A DNA stretch of 8,929 nucleotides from Kiloniellales bacterium (GCA_022360075.1 JAKSDN010001321.1:1-8929), one strand, 5' to 3'; positions 1 to 6,960 are shown, numbered from the stretch's first letter. Numbers and translations: made by a program. The notes: a model not told the origin generated them from the sequence alone.

Positions 1-431
1 GCGTGACTGCGACGAAGCGGGAGGGCGACGGTGCCACGCCGGTCGGCGCCTGGCCCTTGCGACGGGTGCTCTACCGCCCGGATCGCTTGGAGCCGCCGGA
101 GACGCGCCTGCCGACACGCCCGCTCTCGCCGAGCGATGGCTGGTGCGACGATCCCGGCGATCCGGCCTACAACCTTCCGGTCACACTGCCGCACCCGGCC
201 CGACACGAGCGGCTTTGGCGCGAAGACGCGATCTACGATGTCATCGTCGTCCTCGGGCATAACGACGACCCGCCGGTCGCCGGTCTGGGCAGCGCGATCT
301 TCCTGCACGTCGCGCGGCCGGACTACGCGCCGACAGAGGGCTGCGTTGCCTTGAGCCTGCCGCATCTCCGCGAGCTGCTGCGCGCAGCGCCCACCTCAAG
401 CCGGCTGCGGATCACACCGGGCAGGGCCTGA
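1..431 (+). CDS. L,D-transpeptidase (YkuD-type), 5'-truncated by the window
   Basis: This is the C-terminal part of a small YkuD-family L,D-transpeptidase. Such enzymes form 3-3 crosslinks in peptidoglycan or attach proteins to it, acting in the periplasm. The reading frame (codons in phase with base 3) is open at the left edge. The visible protein begins with TATKREGDGATPVG, the substrate-loop region that normally follows a short N-terminus, so the GTG at base 3 is probably an internal Val and the true start lies outside. Counting that codon as residue 1, the catalytic signature is His102 (IFLHVARP) followed by TEGCVALS with nucleophile Cys114, at bases 342-344. The stop codon is TGA at 429-431. 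The usual SHGC of the family is TEGC here, as is common in this compact proteobacterial subgroup. Any signal peptide is outside the window. The gene converges on yggS with a 26-bp gap, and I see no convincing terminator there. Confidence 0.85.
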   Translation, partial: VTATKREGDGATPVGAWPLRRVLYRPDRLEPPETRLPTRPLSPSDGWCDDPGDPAYNLPVTLPHPARHERLWREDAIYDVIVVLGHNDDPPVAGLGSAIFLHVARPDYAPTEGCVALSLPHLRELLRAAPTSSRLRITPGRA

Positions 432-457
432 TACCTCGAGCGCGCCGGGGCGCCACT

Positions 458-1135
458 TCAATCTGGTCGGGGCGGGCGCGCGCCGAAAATCGCCGTACCG
501 ACGCGCACGTGCGTCGCACCGAAGCGGATCGCGGTCTCGAAGTCGGCGGACATACCCATGGAGAGCTGGTCGAGGCCCACCCGGCGGGCGATGTCGCGCA
601 GCAGCGCGAAGTGCAGAGCGGGCTCCTCTTCCTGCGGCGGGATGCACATCAGCCCGACGACCGGCAGCGCCAACTCGTCACGGCAGTGCTTCACGAAGGC
701 TTCGGCCTCGGCCGGCGGTACGCCGGCCTTCTGCGGCTCCTCGCCGGTATTGACCTGAACGAAGCAACGCGGCCGACGGCCGCTCTTGGCCATCTCCTTC
801 GCCAGCGCCGCCGCCAGCTTGGGCCGGTCGAGCGTCTCGATGACGTCGAACAGCGCCACGGCATCTGCGGCCTTGTTGGTCTGCAGCGGACCGACCAGGT
901 GCAGTTCCAGTTCGGGATGAGCGGCCTTGAGCGCCGGATACTTCGCCTTCGCCTCCTGAACGCGGTTCTCGCCGAACACGGTCAGCCCCGCGGCGATCGC
1001 GGCCTCGACGCGTTCGACGCCGTGCACCTTGCTGACGGCGACCAGCGTGATCTCCGCCGGGTCGCGCTGCACGGCGGCCGCGGCGGCTGCGATCTGCCGG
1101 CCCACCGCTTCGACGTTCTCGGCGACGCTCGACAC
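458..1135 (-). CDS. yggS: YggS family PLP-binding protein (PLP homeostasis protein)
   Basis: This 225-aa protein has the normal length for the YggS/PROSC/PLPBP family. These are single-domain TIM-barrel proteins that bind pyridoxal 5'-phosphate, have no known enzymatic activity, and buffer PLP and amino/keto-acid homeostasis in the cytoplasm. Visible hallmarks are ITLVAVSK with the PLP Schiff-base Lys36, the FGENRVQE block (54-61), HLVGPLQTNK, VNTGEEPQKAG, LSMGMSADFETAI (phosphate-binding region) and the C-terminal HVRVGTAIFGAR. I chose the GTG at 1135-1133 because it places the Lys at position 36, as in E. coli YggS, and because the frame further upstream only overlaps the neighbouring gene. 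That open frame runs on to about 1834 as a non-coding extension. The upstream TPR/oxygenase gene stops 5 bp before this start, so the two are likely co-transcribed. The ribosome-binding signal (AAGGG) lies across that stop codon. Confidence 0.93.
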   Translation of the reverse strand: MSSVAENVEAVGRQIAAAAAAVQRDPAEITLVAVSKVHGVERVEAAIAAGLTVFGENRVQEAKAKYPALKAAHPELELHLVGPLQTNKAADAVALFDVIETLDRPKLAAALAKEMAKSGRRPRCFVQVNTGEEPQKAGVPPAEAEAFVKHCRDELALPVVGLMCIPPQEEEPALHFALLRDIARRVGLDQLSMGMSADFETAIRFGATHVRVGTAIFGARPPRPD

Positions 1136-1140
1136 GGCCC

Positions 1141-2574
1141 TTAGGCCTCGGGAATGACGTCGAAGGCGATGCTGACGCGCGGCTCGTCGCTTTCGAAGGG
1201 AATCGTGCGGTGCCAGAAATAGGACGGGAAGAGAAGCATCAGACCCTCCTGCGGCTCGACCATTTTGAGGTCGGGCTCGGCCTTGGCGTTGAAGAGAGCC
1301 GGGCTTCGGCCGAACTCGATCCAGCCCTGGGACCCGCCGTCCTGCGTGACGACCTTCGGCAGCTTCGCGTAGTAGACGCCGCTGACCAGACCGGTCGGAT
1401 GGTTGTGCGACGCCTGGTGCCCGCCGGAGCCGAGGACGGTCCCCCAAACCGAGAGGCGCCAGCGCTCCGGCGGCGGCACGAAATAGGCATCTTCGCTGCC
1501 GGCCGAAAGCTTGTCGAGATAGCCGGACACGACCGCCTCGATGGTCTCGATCAAGGCCATGACGGCCGGGTCCCGATCCTTGACCAGGTCGCCGGTCTGG
1601 CCGCCCCGGCGCGTCGTTTTGCTCGGCCGGTCCTGCACCAAAGTGTCGTGCCCGATCATGCGCTCGGCCAGGAGGGCGTTGAAGTCCGTGACGCTGCGAT
1701 AGCCGGGAACGGAAGCGATACGACGGGACTGCAAGTGCCGGTCGTAGTCGCACAGCAGTGCCGCCCGCTCGAGGTCCTGCGGCTCCCCCCGGTCGGCGAG
1801 CGCGAAGCCGAGCGTGCTGATCGCCCGAACGCAACGGGGATCGAGCTCGCGCGCGCGCGACAAAGCCGCTACGGCCGGCTCGAGCCGACCTAAGCTCATC
1901 AAGGCGATGCCCAGGTTGGCGTGTAGATCGGCACTGTCGGGCCGCAAGGCCAGAGCGCGCTCGATCTTCTCGACGGCCATCTCGGGCTCGCCGGTATCCA
2001 GCAAGAGGCCGCTCAGGTTGGCGGCGGATTCGACGCTGTTGGGGTCAAGGGCCAGAGCTCGCTCGAAGGCCGCCATCGCGTCGTCGACTTGACCGAGACG
2101 TTGCAGAGCGAAGCCCAGGCCCTCGTGGGCCTGGCTGACCTGAGGTCCCGCCTCGACCGCGCGCCGGAACAGCTCCGTGGCCGCATCGAAGTCGTCCTCG
2201 GCAAGGCGTATGTTGCCCAAATTGACCAGCGCCGGCAGATGGTCCGGCGCCGCCTCGAGCACGTTGGCGTAGGCTTGGGCGGTGGCGCCATCGCCGGCAA
2301 GCTCGAGGATGTGGGCTCGATTGAAGAGGTATTCGGGATTGCTCGGCCTCTCGGCCAAGGCAGACTCGATCAAATCGCGCGCATGGACGAGCTGGCCGCG
2401 TTGGGCAGCGACGACACCCAGCAGGTTGAGCGCGTCGGGATGGCGCGGCGCCAGGCTCAGCACGCGCGTGTAGAGCGATTGTGCTTCGGCGAGACGGCCT
2501 TGCTGATGGTGAGCGAGCGCTTCGGCCAGAAGCCGGTCCAGATCGCTCGAGGCTGCGTCGCTTTCGGGCTGCAT
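1141..2574 (-). CDS. TPR protein with C-terminal putative 2OG-Fe(II) oxygenase domain (paralog 1)
   Basis: This 477-aa protein has no signal peptide and is presumably cytoplasmic. Residues about 11-280 are seven to eight tandem 34-residue tetratricopeptide repeats (for example units ending in ALALDPNS and ALALRPDS), which normally bind proteins or peptides. A linker follows with KTTRRGGQT (319-327). The C-terminal domain (about 370-477) resembles the putative 2OG-Fe(II) oxygenase family (PF13759/TIGR02466 type). It has HNHPTG with His390 and His392, SGVYYAKLP, GWIEFGR, LLFPSYFWHRT with His455, and RVSIAFD with Arg466, a plausible 2-oxoglutarate-binding Arg-x-Ser. The likely reaction is hydroxylation of a protein or peptide side chain, but the substrate is unknown. 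The ATG start at 2574-2572 has only a closely spaced AGGAC before it, so the start is less certain than the gene. The layout matches the gene at 5416-6960. It probably forms an operon with yggS, 5 bp downstream. Confidence 0.87.
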   Translation of the reverse strand: MQPESDAASSDLDRLLAEALAHHQQGRLAEAQSLYTRVLSLAPRHPDALNLLGVVAAQRGQLVHARDLIESALAERPSNPEYLFNRAHILELAGDGATAQAYANVLEAAPDHLPALVNLGNIRLAEDDFDAATELFRRAVEAGPQVSQAHEGLGFALQRLGQVDDAMAAFERALALDPNSVESAANLSGLLLDTGEPEMAVEKIERALALRPDSADLHANLGIALMSLGRLEPAVAALSRARELDPRCVRAISTLGFALADRGEPQDLERAALLCDYDRHLQSRRIASVPGYRSVTDFNALLAERMIGHDTLVQDRPSKTTRRGGQTGDLVKDRDPAVMALIETIEAVVSGYLDKLSAGSEDAYFVPPPERWRLSVWGTVLGSGGHQASHNHPTGLVSGVYYAKLPKVVTQDGGSQGWIEFGRSPALFNAKAEPDLKMVEPQEGLMLLFPSYFWHRTIPFESDEPRVSIAFDVIPEA

Positions 2575-2768
2575 GTCCTGTGTGTCTTTGTTCGTTTCGG
2601 CCTGTGAACCGGCTTTCCGGGCAAGCTAGACTACTTCGGCCAATCGCCCCAAGCCATCCCGACACGCGAGCGGCACCACATCCCGAGCCGTTGGTCGCAG
2701 ACGAAAGGAGATCTGCGATCGCGCAGGCGATCCAATTGCACTGCCTGGCAACGCTGGAGGATGGAAAG

Positions 2769-2811
2769 CGGAGAGGCAGCGTCTTAGCGTCGATCGGTCG
2801 GCGCCTCTCCG
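2769..2811. repeat. 9-bp inverted repeat with 25-nt loop
   Basis: CGGAGAGGC (2769-2777) is perfectly complementary to GCCTCTCCG (2803-2811). It lies just beyond the porin terminator in the direction of minus-strand transcription. There is no T-run next to it, so it is not a canonical terminator. It could be a backup structure, a leader hairpin for the downstream TPR-oxygenase transcript, or chance in GC-rich DNA. Confidence 0.4.
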
Positions 2812-2825
2812 ATCACCGAACCGCA

Positions 2826-2858
2826 GATAAAGAGAGGGGGCGGAAAACCGCCCCCTCT
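2826..2858 (-). terminator. Rho-independent terminator of the porin gene
   Basis: A perfect 11-bp stem, AGAGGGGGCGG (2833-2843) paired with CCGCCCCCTCT (2848-2858), encloses a 4-nt loop. Read on the minus strand, the hairpin begins 23 nt after the porin stop codon and is followed by CTTTATC, a short U-rich tail. It should separate the porin transcript from the TPR-oxygenase/yggS pair. In the plus direction no T-run follows, so it is probably one-directional. Confidence 0.82.
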
Positions 2859-2881
2859 GTCGAGTTCGATCGAGAAAAGCG

Positions 2882-4168
2882 TCAGAAGCGGAAGGTCACG
2901 CCGCCAATGCCGGCGAAACCATGGTTGTCCGCGCCGCTCTCGCCATCCCAGTTGGCATACATGCCAGAGAGACTGGCCGTGATGCCGGGACCAACGGCGT
3001 ATTCGACACCGGCCTCGACCGCGTCGAGGACGTCTTCGTCGCCGTTGAGGATGTCGCCTTCGATCTCGCCGTGGATGTAGGTGCCACCGAAGCTCCACGG
3101 TCCGGTCGAGTAGGAGATACCGGCGTCATAGGACCAACCCTCGGTCGAGTCGGCGCCGCTGGTGTAGGTCGCAGCCGAGATCGTGGTGATCCGCGACGCG
3201 AAAACACCGGTCGGCGTACGAGCCGCACCAAGGGTAGCACCGCCGAAGTCGGTCCGGCTGAACGAGCTCGTGGTCGGCGTCAAGCGGCCGTCGATTTCAG
3301 CCGCAACCGAGCCACCGATGACAACACCGGCGAAGCCGATGTTGATGCCGCCGGAGACCTGCTGGATGTCGTCCTGGCTGATCGTGCGGGTCTTGATCGC
3401 CGCGCCGTTGGTGGTGGTGCCGAGCCTCGGATCGATGATCGTGATGTCATCGTCCGGCGCCTCGGCCCGGCGGTAGCCGCCGGCGACCGACACGTCGACG
3501 CCGCCGAAGGACTCGACGAAGTTCAGGCCGACCGAGATGCCGTGACGATACTCGGTATCCTCGTCCGCCTGCACCGGGCTGTTCTTGCCTTCGCCGCTGA
3601 AGGCGAGGGCGGCCTGGTAGGACACGCCGAGCTGGAAGCCGAACAGACGCGGCGTGAAGTAGGTCAGCGTGTGCTCGTCGTTACCGGTGTCCAGGTTCGT
3701 CGAGATCGCCGGGCTGCGGAAGTCCGCCTTGAAGCCCGCCGGCGCGGGGATGAACGAGGTCACCCAGCCGGAGTTGACCGGCACACCGACGTTCGGTGCC
3801 GAGTACTGCATCAGGTAGGCAGCGGTGTTCTCCGAGCCGAAGTTGACCCGGCCGAAACTGCCTTCCATGTAGCCGTAGTTTTCGTCGATCTGGTCGCCCG
3901 AGCTGAACGACTCAAGCTGGATGTTGGCACCGAAGCTGATGCCGTTGTCCAGAGTCGTCTCGCCGGTAAACCAGACCTCGCCGTCGCTGTACATGCCGGT
4001 TTCAGCGAAATCATTGCCGTCTTGATCGACGTCGCCGGCCCCGAAGTAGTTATTCATATAACCACCGAGCCCAAGCTTGATCCCGCCTTCGGCCTGCGCA
4101 GCGCCCGAAGCCATGACTCCGGCGGAGACCAACGCGGTCGTACCGTAGAGGAGCTTCTTCATCGCCAC
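2882..4168 (-). CDS. Outer-membrane porin (alphaproteobacterial general porin type)
   Basis: This 428-aa precursor is predicted to be a trimeric beta-barrel for diffusion of small solutes across the outer membrane. The N-terminus is a classical Sec signal peptide: MKK, a hydrophobic stretch (about residues 6-20), and a cleavage site after AAQA (residue 26), giving mature EGGIKLGLGG. The body shows alternating beta-strand patterns and glycine-rich turns. Typical porin blocks are YMEGSFGRVNFGSENTAAY (about 100-118) and LTYFTPRLFGFQLGVSYQA. It ends GGVTFRF, with the terminal Phe used for BAM recognition. Loops are rich in Asp/Asn/Thr and poor in Cys, as expected. Two starts are possible: GTG at 4168 or ATG at 4162-4160. 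The Shine-Dalgarno GAGGGA at 4178-4173 is better spaced for the GTG, while the family usually begins at the MKK. It appears monocistronic, with its own terminator and promoter. A long open frame on the opposite strand is a shadow. Confidence 0.92.
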   Translation of the reverse strand: MAMKKLLYGTTALVSAGVMASGAAQAEGGIKLGLGGYMNNYFGAGDVDQDGNDFAETGMYSDGEVWFTGETTLDNGISFGANIQLESFSSGDQIDENYGYMEGSFGRVNFGSENTAAYLMQYSAPNVGVPVNSGWVTSFIPAPAGFKADFRSPAISTNLDTGNDEHTLTYFTPRLFGFQLGVSYQAALAFSGEGKNSPVQADEDTEYRHGISVGLNFVESFGGVDVSVAGGYRRAEAPDDDITIIDPRLGTTTNGAAIKTRTISQDDIQQVSGGINIGFAGVVIGGSVAAEIDGRLTPTTSSFSRTDFGGATLGAARTPTGVFASRITTISAATYTSGADSTEGWSYDAGISYSTGPWSFGGTYIHGEIEGDILNGDEDVLDAVEAGVEYAVGPGITASLSGMYANWDGESGADNHGFAGIGGVTFRF

Positions 4169-4296
4169 TATGTCCCTCTTCGTGGATCCCTATATACGGG
4201 TTTCCGCGGATTTGCCCCCCGTCGAAGCGACAATGTGACGTGCGCCTGCCGGGAATCCTGTGGAAACTGCCCCCCGCAAGTCACGAGAAGCTGATG

Positions 4297-4327
4297 AATA
4301 GAGCCCGATAACGCCGCGTCCGGTCAA
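4297..4327 (-). promoter_or_regulatory. Candidate porin promoter
   Basis: On the minus strand, TTGACC (4327-4322), preceded by CC so that it reads CCTTGACC, is a strong -35 match to the alphaproteobacterial CTTGAC consensus. TCTATT (4302-4297) could be the -10. The 19-bp spacer is longer than ideal, which lowers confidence. Transcription would start near 4290 and give a leader of about 120 nt before the porin. The alternative is a start driven by TATATA at 4191-4196, which has no recognisable -35. Confidence 0.35.
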
Positions 4328-4345
4328 GGCTTTGGCGGTTCGATC

Positions 4346-4372
4346 GTGGCAAAAACTCACCACTGTGGCAAA
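4346..4372. promoter_or_regulatory. Tandem TTTGCCAC motif, possible operator upstream of the porin promoter
   Basis: GTGGCAAA occurs at 4346-4353 and again at 4365-4372 (TTTGCCAC on the porin strand). The copies are in direct orientation, 19 bp start to start, close to two helical turns. They begin about 19 bp upstream of the candidate -35, a typical place for activator sites. The sequence between them (CTCACCACT) adds a short CCAC/GTGG inverted element with the second copy. Which protein would bind is unknown. Confidence 0.35.
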
Positions 4373-4446
4373 GAGGACACAGGGGCGGCCCAACAGTCGT
4401 CATATTCGAGCGATTTCAAAGCGGTCCGAGGCAATCTTCTACGGGA

Positions 4447-5298
4447 TTATACAGTGAGCGCGCCTTCAGAATCGATGTAGCCGAGATCCGTCATGACGGG
4501 CCGGTGCGCGTTCACTAGCTGCTCGGCCTGGGCCGGCGTCAGCGCGTCGCGCCAGCCTCCGCTTCGACCGGCGCGAAAGAACTTGGCCTTGCCGTCCGGC
4601 CGCGCCTCCTTGAAGGAGCCTTGGCGCTCTTGCCCAGCCAGCTCCTCGAAATTACTGAATTCAATGGCTTTTTCCAACTTCTCCCGGTCCTCCGGCAAGT
4701 TGGCGAAGCGAGCCAGCGCCGCGAAAGACTCAGCCGGCTGCTTCTGCATGTCTTCGTAGCGCATCAAGTGGAGCGGCAAGCCTGGTGCGCGGGTCCAGGA
4801 ACGAACATGGTCCGACCAGCTACTGAGGTATTGCGTGACCTGGCCACCTGAAGGCGGCAGCACATAGTCCCGGTCGCAGAGCAGCTCAACGGCCCGGTCG
4901 TAGGTGACTTGATAGTGGTGAGCGAAGGAAACCGCGACATCGAGGGGATTTCGCACGATATAGACGGCGCCAGCGGTGGCCGAAGGCGTGATCAGCGGCT
5001 GGCCATCGACCTTGAGGACGGCGTTGTGGGTCTTCACCAGCACGTTGTCGGACCGGGAATGGGCGAACCACTCGTGGATCTTCGGCCGCAACCGCCAGAT
5101 CTCGGCCTCGCTGAGCTCCTCGGCCTTGCGACCCGTGAACTGCTCGTAATGGACCAAGAAGCCGTCGCCCAGCATGAAGTCCGACAGCTTGTTGATGGCA
5201 AGCGGCTTTTCGGGGTCGAGCAGCAGGTTGCCGAGAAACGCCCGGACCCAGGTGTTGCCGGACTTGGGATAGGATGCCAACCAGAGGATGCCTGGCAT
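4447..5298 (-). CDS. PAPS-dependent sulfotransferase
   Basis: This 283-aa, single-domain, soluble protein of the cytosolic sulfotransferase family (PF00685 type) transfers sulfate from PAPS to a hydroxyl or amine acceptor. Motifs in order: the 5'-phosphosulfate-binding loop YPKSGNTWVR (residues 10-19), KTH with the likely catalytic His91 and Lys89, the 3'-phosphate site VYIVRNPLDVAVSF with Arg116 and Ser124, RYEDM (180-184), and the C-terminal RAGRSGGW (242-249), matching the RxGxxGxW PAPS-binding block. All key residues are present, so it should be active. The ATG start is supported by GAGG six bases upstream. The TPR-oxygenase gene at 5416-6960 ends 117 bp upstream on the same strand with no obvious terminator between, suggesting one transcript. 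That context favours an acceptor made or bound by the TPR-oxygenase rather than a xenobiotic substrate. The acceptor itself cannot be predicted. Confidence 0.92.
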   Translation of the reverse strand: MPGILWLASYPKSGNTWVRAFLGNLLLDPEKPLAINKLSDFMLGDGFLVHYEQFTGRKAEELSEAEIWRLRPKIHEWFAHSRSDNVLVKTHNAVLKVDGQPLITPSATAGAVYIVRNPLDVAVSFAHHYQVTYDRAVELLCDRDYVLPPSGGQVTQYLSSWSDHVRSWTRAPGLPLHLMRYEDMQKQPAESFAALARFANLPEDREKLEKAIEFSNFEELAGQERQGSFKEARPDGKAKFFRAGRSGGWRDALTPAQAEQLVNAHRPVMTDLGYIDSEGALTV

Positions 5299-5415
5299 GG
5301 AAGGCCTCGTTTCAGGGGTACAAGGGCAAGCTTGGCTGCCGGCCGCGATGGCTCGGCAGTCTGCGTCGAAAGGCCGCCCGAGAACAAGGCTCGCCGCGGT
5401 CGAGGCCTGACGCAG

Positions 5416-6960
5416 CTAGGATTGGCCAAAGGCGTCGAAGGCGATGCTAATCCGTTCGCCGGATGCCTCGAACGGCACGGTGCGGTGCCAGAAAAACGAA
5501 GGAAACAGGAGCAGCGTGCCCGGCTGCGGACGATAGGAACGGGTCTCCGGATCGCTCGCCGTCCTGATGCCAGGGCCTCTGAGGCCGAACTCGATCCAGC
5601 CGGCCCGCTCATCTCGATCGGCCGCTGCGGCTTCGGGAATCTGGAGGTAGTAGACACCGCTCACCCAGCCGGAGGGATGCGTGTGCGGCTCCTGATAGCC
5701 GCCCTCCTGCAGAACTACCCCCCAGGCGGTCAGGCGATAGTCCCTGAGCCGGTGGGCGAGGAAGGGGTGGCGAGAGTCCTCCGGCAGCTCCCTTACGTAG
5801 GCGTCGATCGCGCGGCGAACCTGGATTTCGAAGCTGCGAAAGAGCGCCGATCCGTCAAGCAACTCCTCGGTCTGGCGACCCTCGCGCGTCGTCTTGTTGG
5901 CCGGATCGCGTCGCAGGGTTGGATGGCTCCGCAACGCGCCGATCAGGGCTTCGTTGAAAGCCGCCAACGATCGGAACGCTGCCGGCGGCTCGAGTCTTCG
6001 GCTCGCAATCAGCCGGTCGAAGTCCATTAAAAACCGAGCGTCCGACTCGCGGCCGAGCTCAAGGAGAGCCGCAGCCTTCAAGGTCAGGATGCCACCACGT
6101 CCTGGATCGAACTGCAGGGCGGCGTCGCAAGTCTCCAGGGCCTTGAGCGCCTGGCCGCGATCGAGATAGGCGGCACAGAGATTGGACAGGGCTTCGGGAT
6201 GGCCCGGCCGCTTGACCAAGGCCTGAACGAAGGCAGAAACCGCCTGCTCCAGATTTCCCTCGCGCCGGTGTATCAAGCCGAGCGCGTTGAGCGCCTCGGC
6301 GTTGTCTGGATCGGCCGCAAGCACCTGCCGGTGCAGGCCTCGCGCGGCATCGTAATGGCCGAGCTCCCGCTCGGCCCGGCCCAAGGCGTTCAGACTCCCG
6401 CCGTCCTGCGGCTCGATTGCCAGCGCGCGGCGATAGGCCTCTGCCGCCTTCGCCGCGCGGCCCTGCTTCATCAGCACGTTGCCGAGGTTACGGTGGACAC
6501 CGCTGCGCGTGTCGTCCACGGCCAGAGAGCGATGATAGCTCTCAGCGGCTTCCGCGAAACGACCCAGCGACTCTAGAAGATTGCCGAGGTTGTTGTGGGC
6601 CTGAGCACTCTTCGGATGGAGCGCAAGAGCCTTGCGATAGGCTTCGATCGCGCGTTCCGGACGGCGCAGTGCGGTCTCGGCCAAGGCCAAGTTGTAGTAG
6701 AAGGCGGCTTGGTCGGGGTCGATGGCGATGGCCCGCCCGAGCAGCTCGCTGGCGCGCGCCGCCTGGCCTTGCCGCAGGGCCAAGATACCCAGCAACTCGA
6801 TCGGCGCGGAATCGCCCGGTGCCTGCTCCACGAGCTGCTCGCAGAGAATCGCCGCTTCCGCGAAGCGTCCGGCCCTATAGAGAGCCGTGACCTGATCCAG
6901 TGTGGGCTTCGGCCCGCCCATATCGTGCGCCGGTGTTGGTTGCTTCGGCCGCTGCGTCAT
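5416..6960 (-). CDS. TPR protein with C-terminal putative 2OG-Fe(II) oxygenase domain (paralog 2)
   Basis: The protein is 514 aa from the ATG at 6960. About eight to nine 34-residue TPR units (about 18-310) are very regular, for example NALGRAERELGHYDAARGLH and NALGLIHRREGNLEQAVSAF. A linker carries NKTTREGRQT (355-364). The C-terminal oxygenase-like domain has HTHPSG (His426, His428), SGVYYLQIP, GWIEFG, LLLFPSFFWHRT (His492) and ERISIAFD (Arg503, Ser505). The order and motifs match the gene at 1141-2574, so the two are paralogs. It lacks a signal peptide and is likely a cytoplasmic hydroxylase of a TPR-bound substrate. The frame is open up to a TTG at 7068, but that extension has no TPR character and overlaps a promoter-like TTGTCA. 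ATG 6960 is preferred and ATG 6921 is possible; neither has a good Shine-Dalgarno sequence. It is followed by the sulfotransferase gene in the same direction. Confidence 0.87.
   Translation of the reverse strand: MTQRPKQPTPAHDMGGPKPTLDQVTALYRAGRFAEAAILCEQLVEQAPGDSAPIELLGILALRQGQAARASELLGRAIAIDPDQAAFYYNLALAETALRRPERAIEAYRKALALHPKSAQAHNNLGNLLESLGRFAEAAESYHRSLAVDDTRSGVHRNLGNVLMKQGRAAKAAEAYRRALAIEPQDGGSLNALGRAERELGHYDAARGLHRQVLAADPDNAEALNALGLIHRREGNLEQAVSAFVQALVKRPGHPEALSNLCAAYLDRGQALKALETCDAALQFDPGRGGILTLKAAALLELGRESDARFLMDFDRLIASRRLEPPAAFRSLAAFNEALIGALRSHPTLRRDPANKTTREGRQTEELLDGSALFRSFEIQVRRAIDAYVRELPEDSRHPFLAHRLRDYRLTAWGVVLQEGGYQEPHTHPSGWVSGVYYLQIPEAAAADRDERAGWIEFGLRGPGIRTASDPETRSYRPQPGTLLLFPSFFWHRTVPFEASGERISIAFDAFGQS

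Larger units (their letters stand above)
2575..2881. other. Intergenic region between the porin and the TPR-oxygenase/yggS pair
   Basis: This 307-bp stretch lies between the porin stop codon and the start of the TPR-oxygenase (both minus strand). I see no gene in it: the frames that cross it have no recognisable protein content and look like extensions of neighbouring frames. It contains the porin terminator (2833-2858), a second, longer-looped inverted repeat (2769-2811), and presumably the promoter for the TPR-oxygenase/yggS pair. I found no -35/-10 pair good enough to name that promoter. Confidence 0.6.
4169..4446. other. Intergenic region carrying the porin leader and upstream control region
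   Basis: No gene is visible in these 278 bp between the sulfotransferase stop codon and the porin start. The part nearest the porin holds GAGGGA (4173-4178 on the complement) and a TATATA (4191-4196) that could be an alternative -10 but has no -35 at the right distance. Further upstream are the listed promoter candidate and tandem motif. I see no strong hairpin with a T-run that would terminate the sulfotransferase transcript, so read-through from that gene into the porin region is possible. Confidence 0.55.

Noticed and set aside
1136..1834. Extension of the yggS frame for about 230 codons upstream
   Set aside because: It overlaps the TPR-oxygenase coding region, is Arg/Gly-rich with no domain, and YggS proteins begin close to the GTG at 1135.
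2921..4294. 457-codon open frame on the plus strand covering nearly the entire porin gene
   Set aside because: It is fully antisense to a clear porin with signal peptide and C-terminal Phe. Its Arg/Asp/Val/Ala-rich translation has no recognisable domain, as expected from GC-rich codon bias.
5336..5359. Inverted repeat CTGCCG/CGGCAG between the TPR-oxygenase and sulfotransferase genes as a terminator
   Set aside because: It has a 6-bp stem, a 12-nt loop and no T-run on the minus strand. It is too weak to call a terminator.
4909..6030. 373-codon plus-strand open frame across the sulfotransferase and TPR-oxygenase genes
   Set aside because: It crosses two genes with clear motifs on the other strand, and its translation has no domain features.
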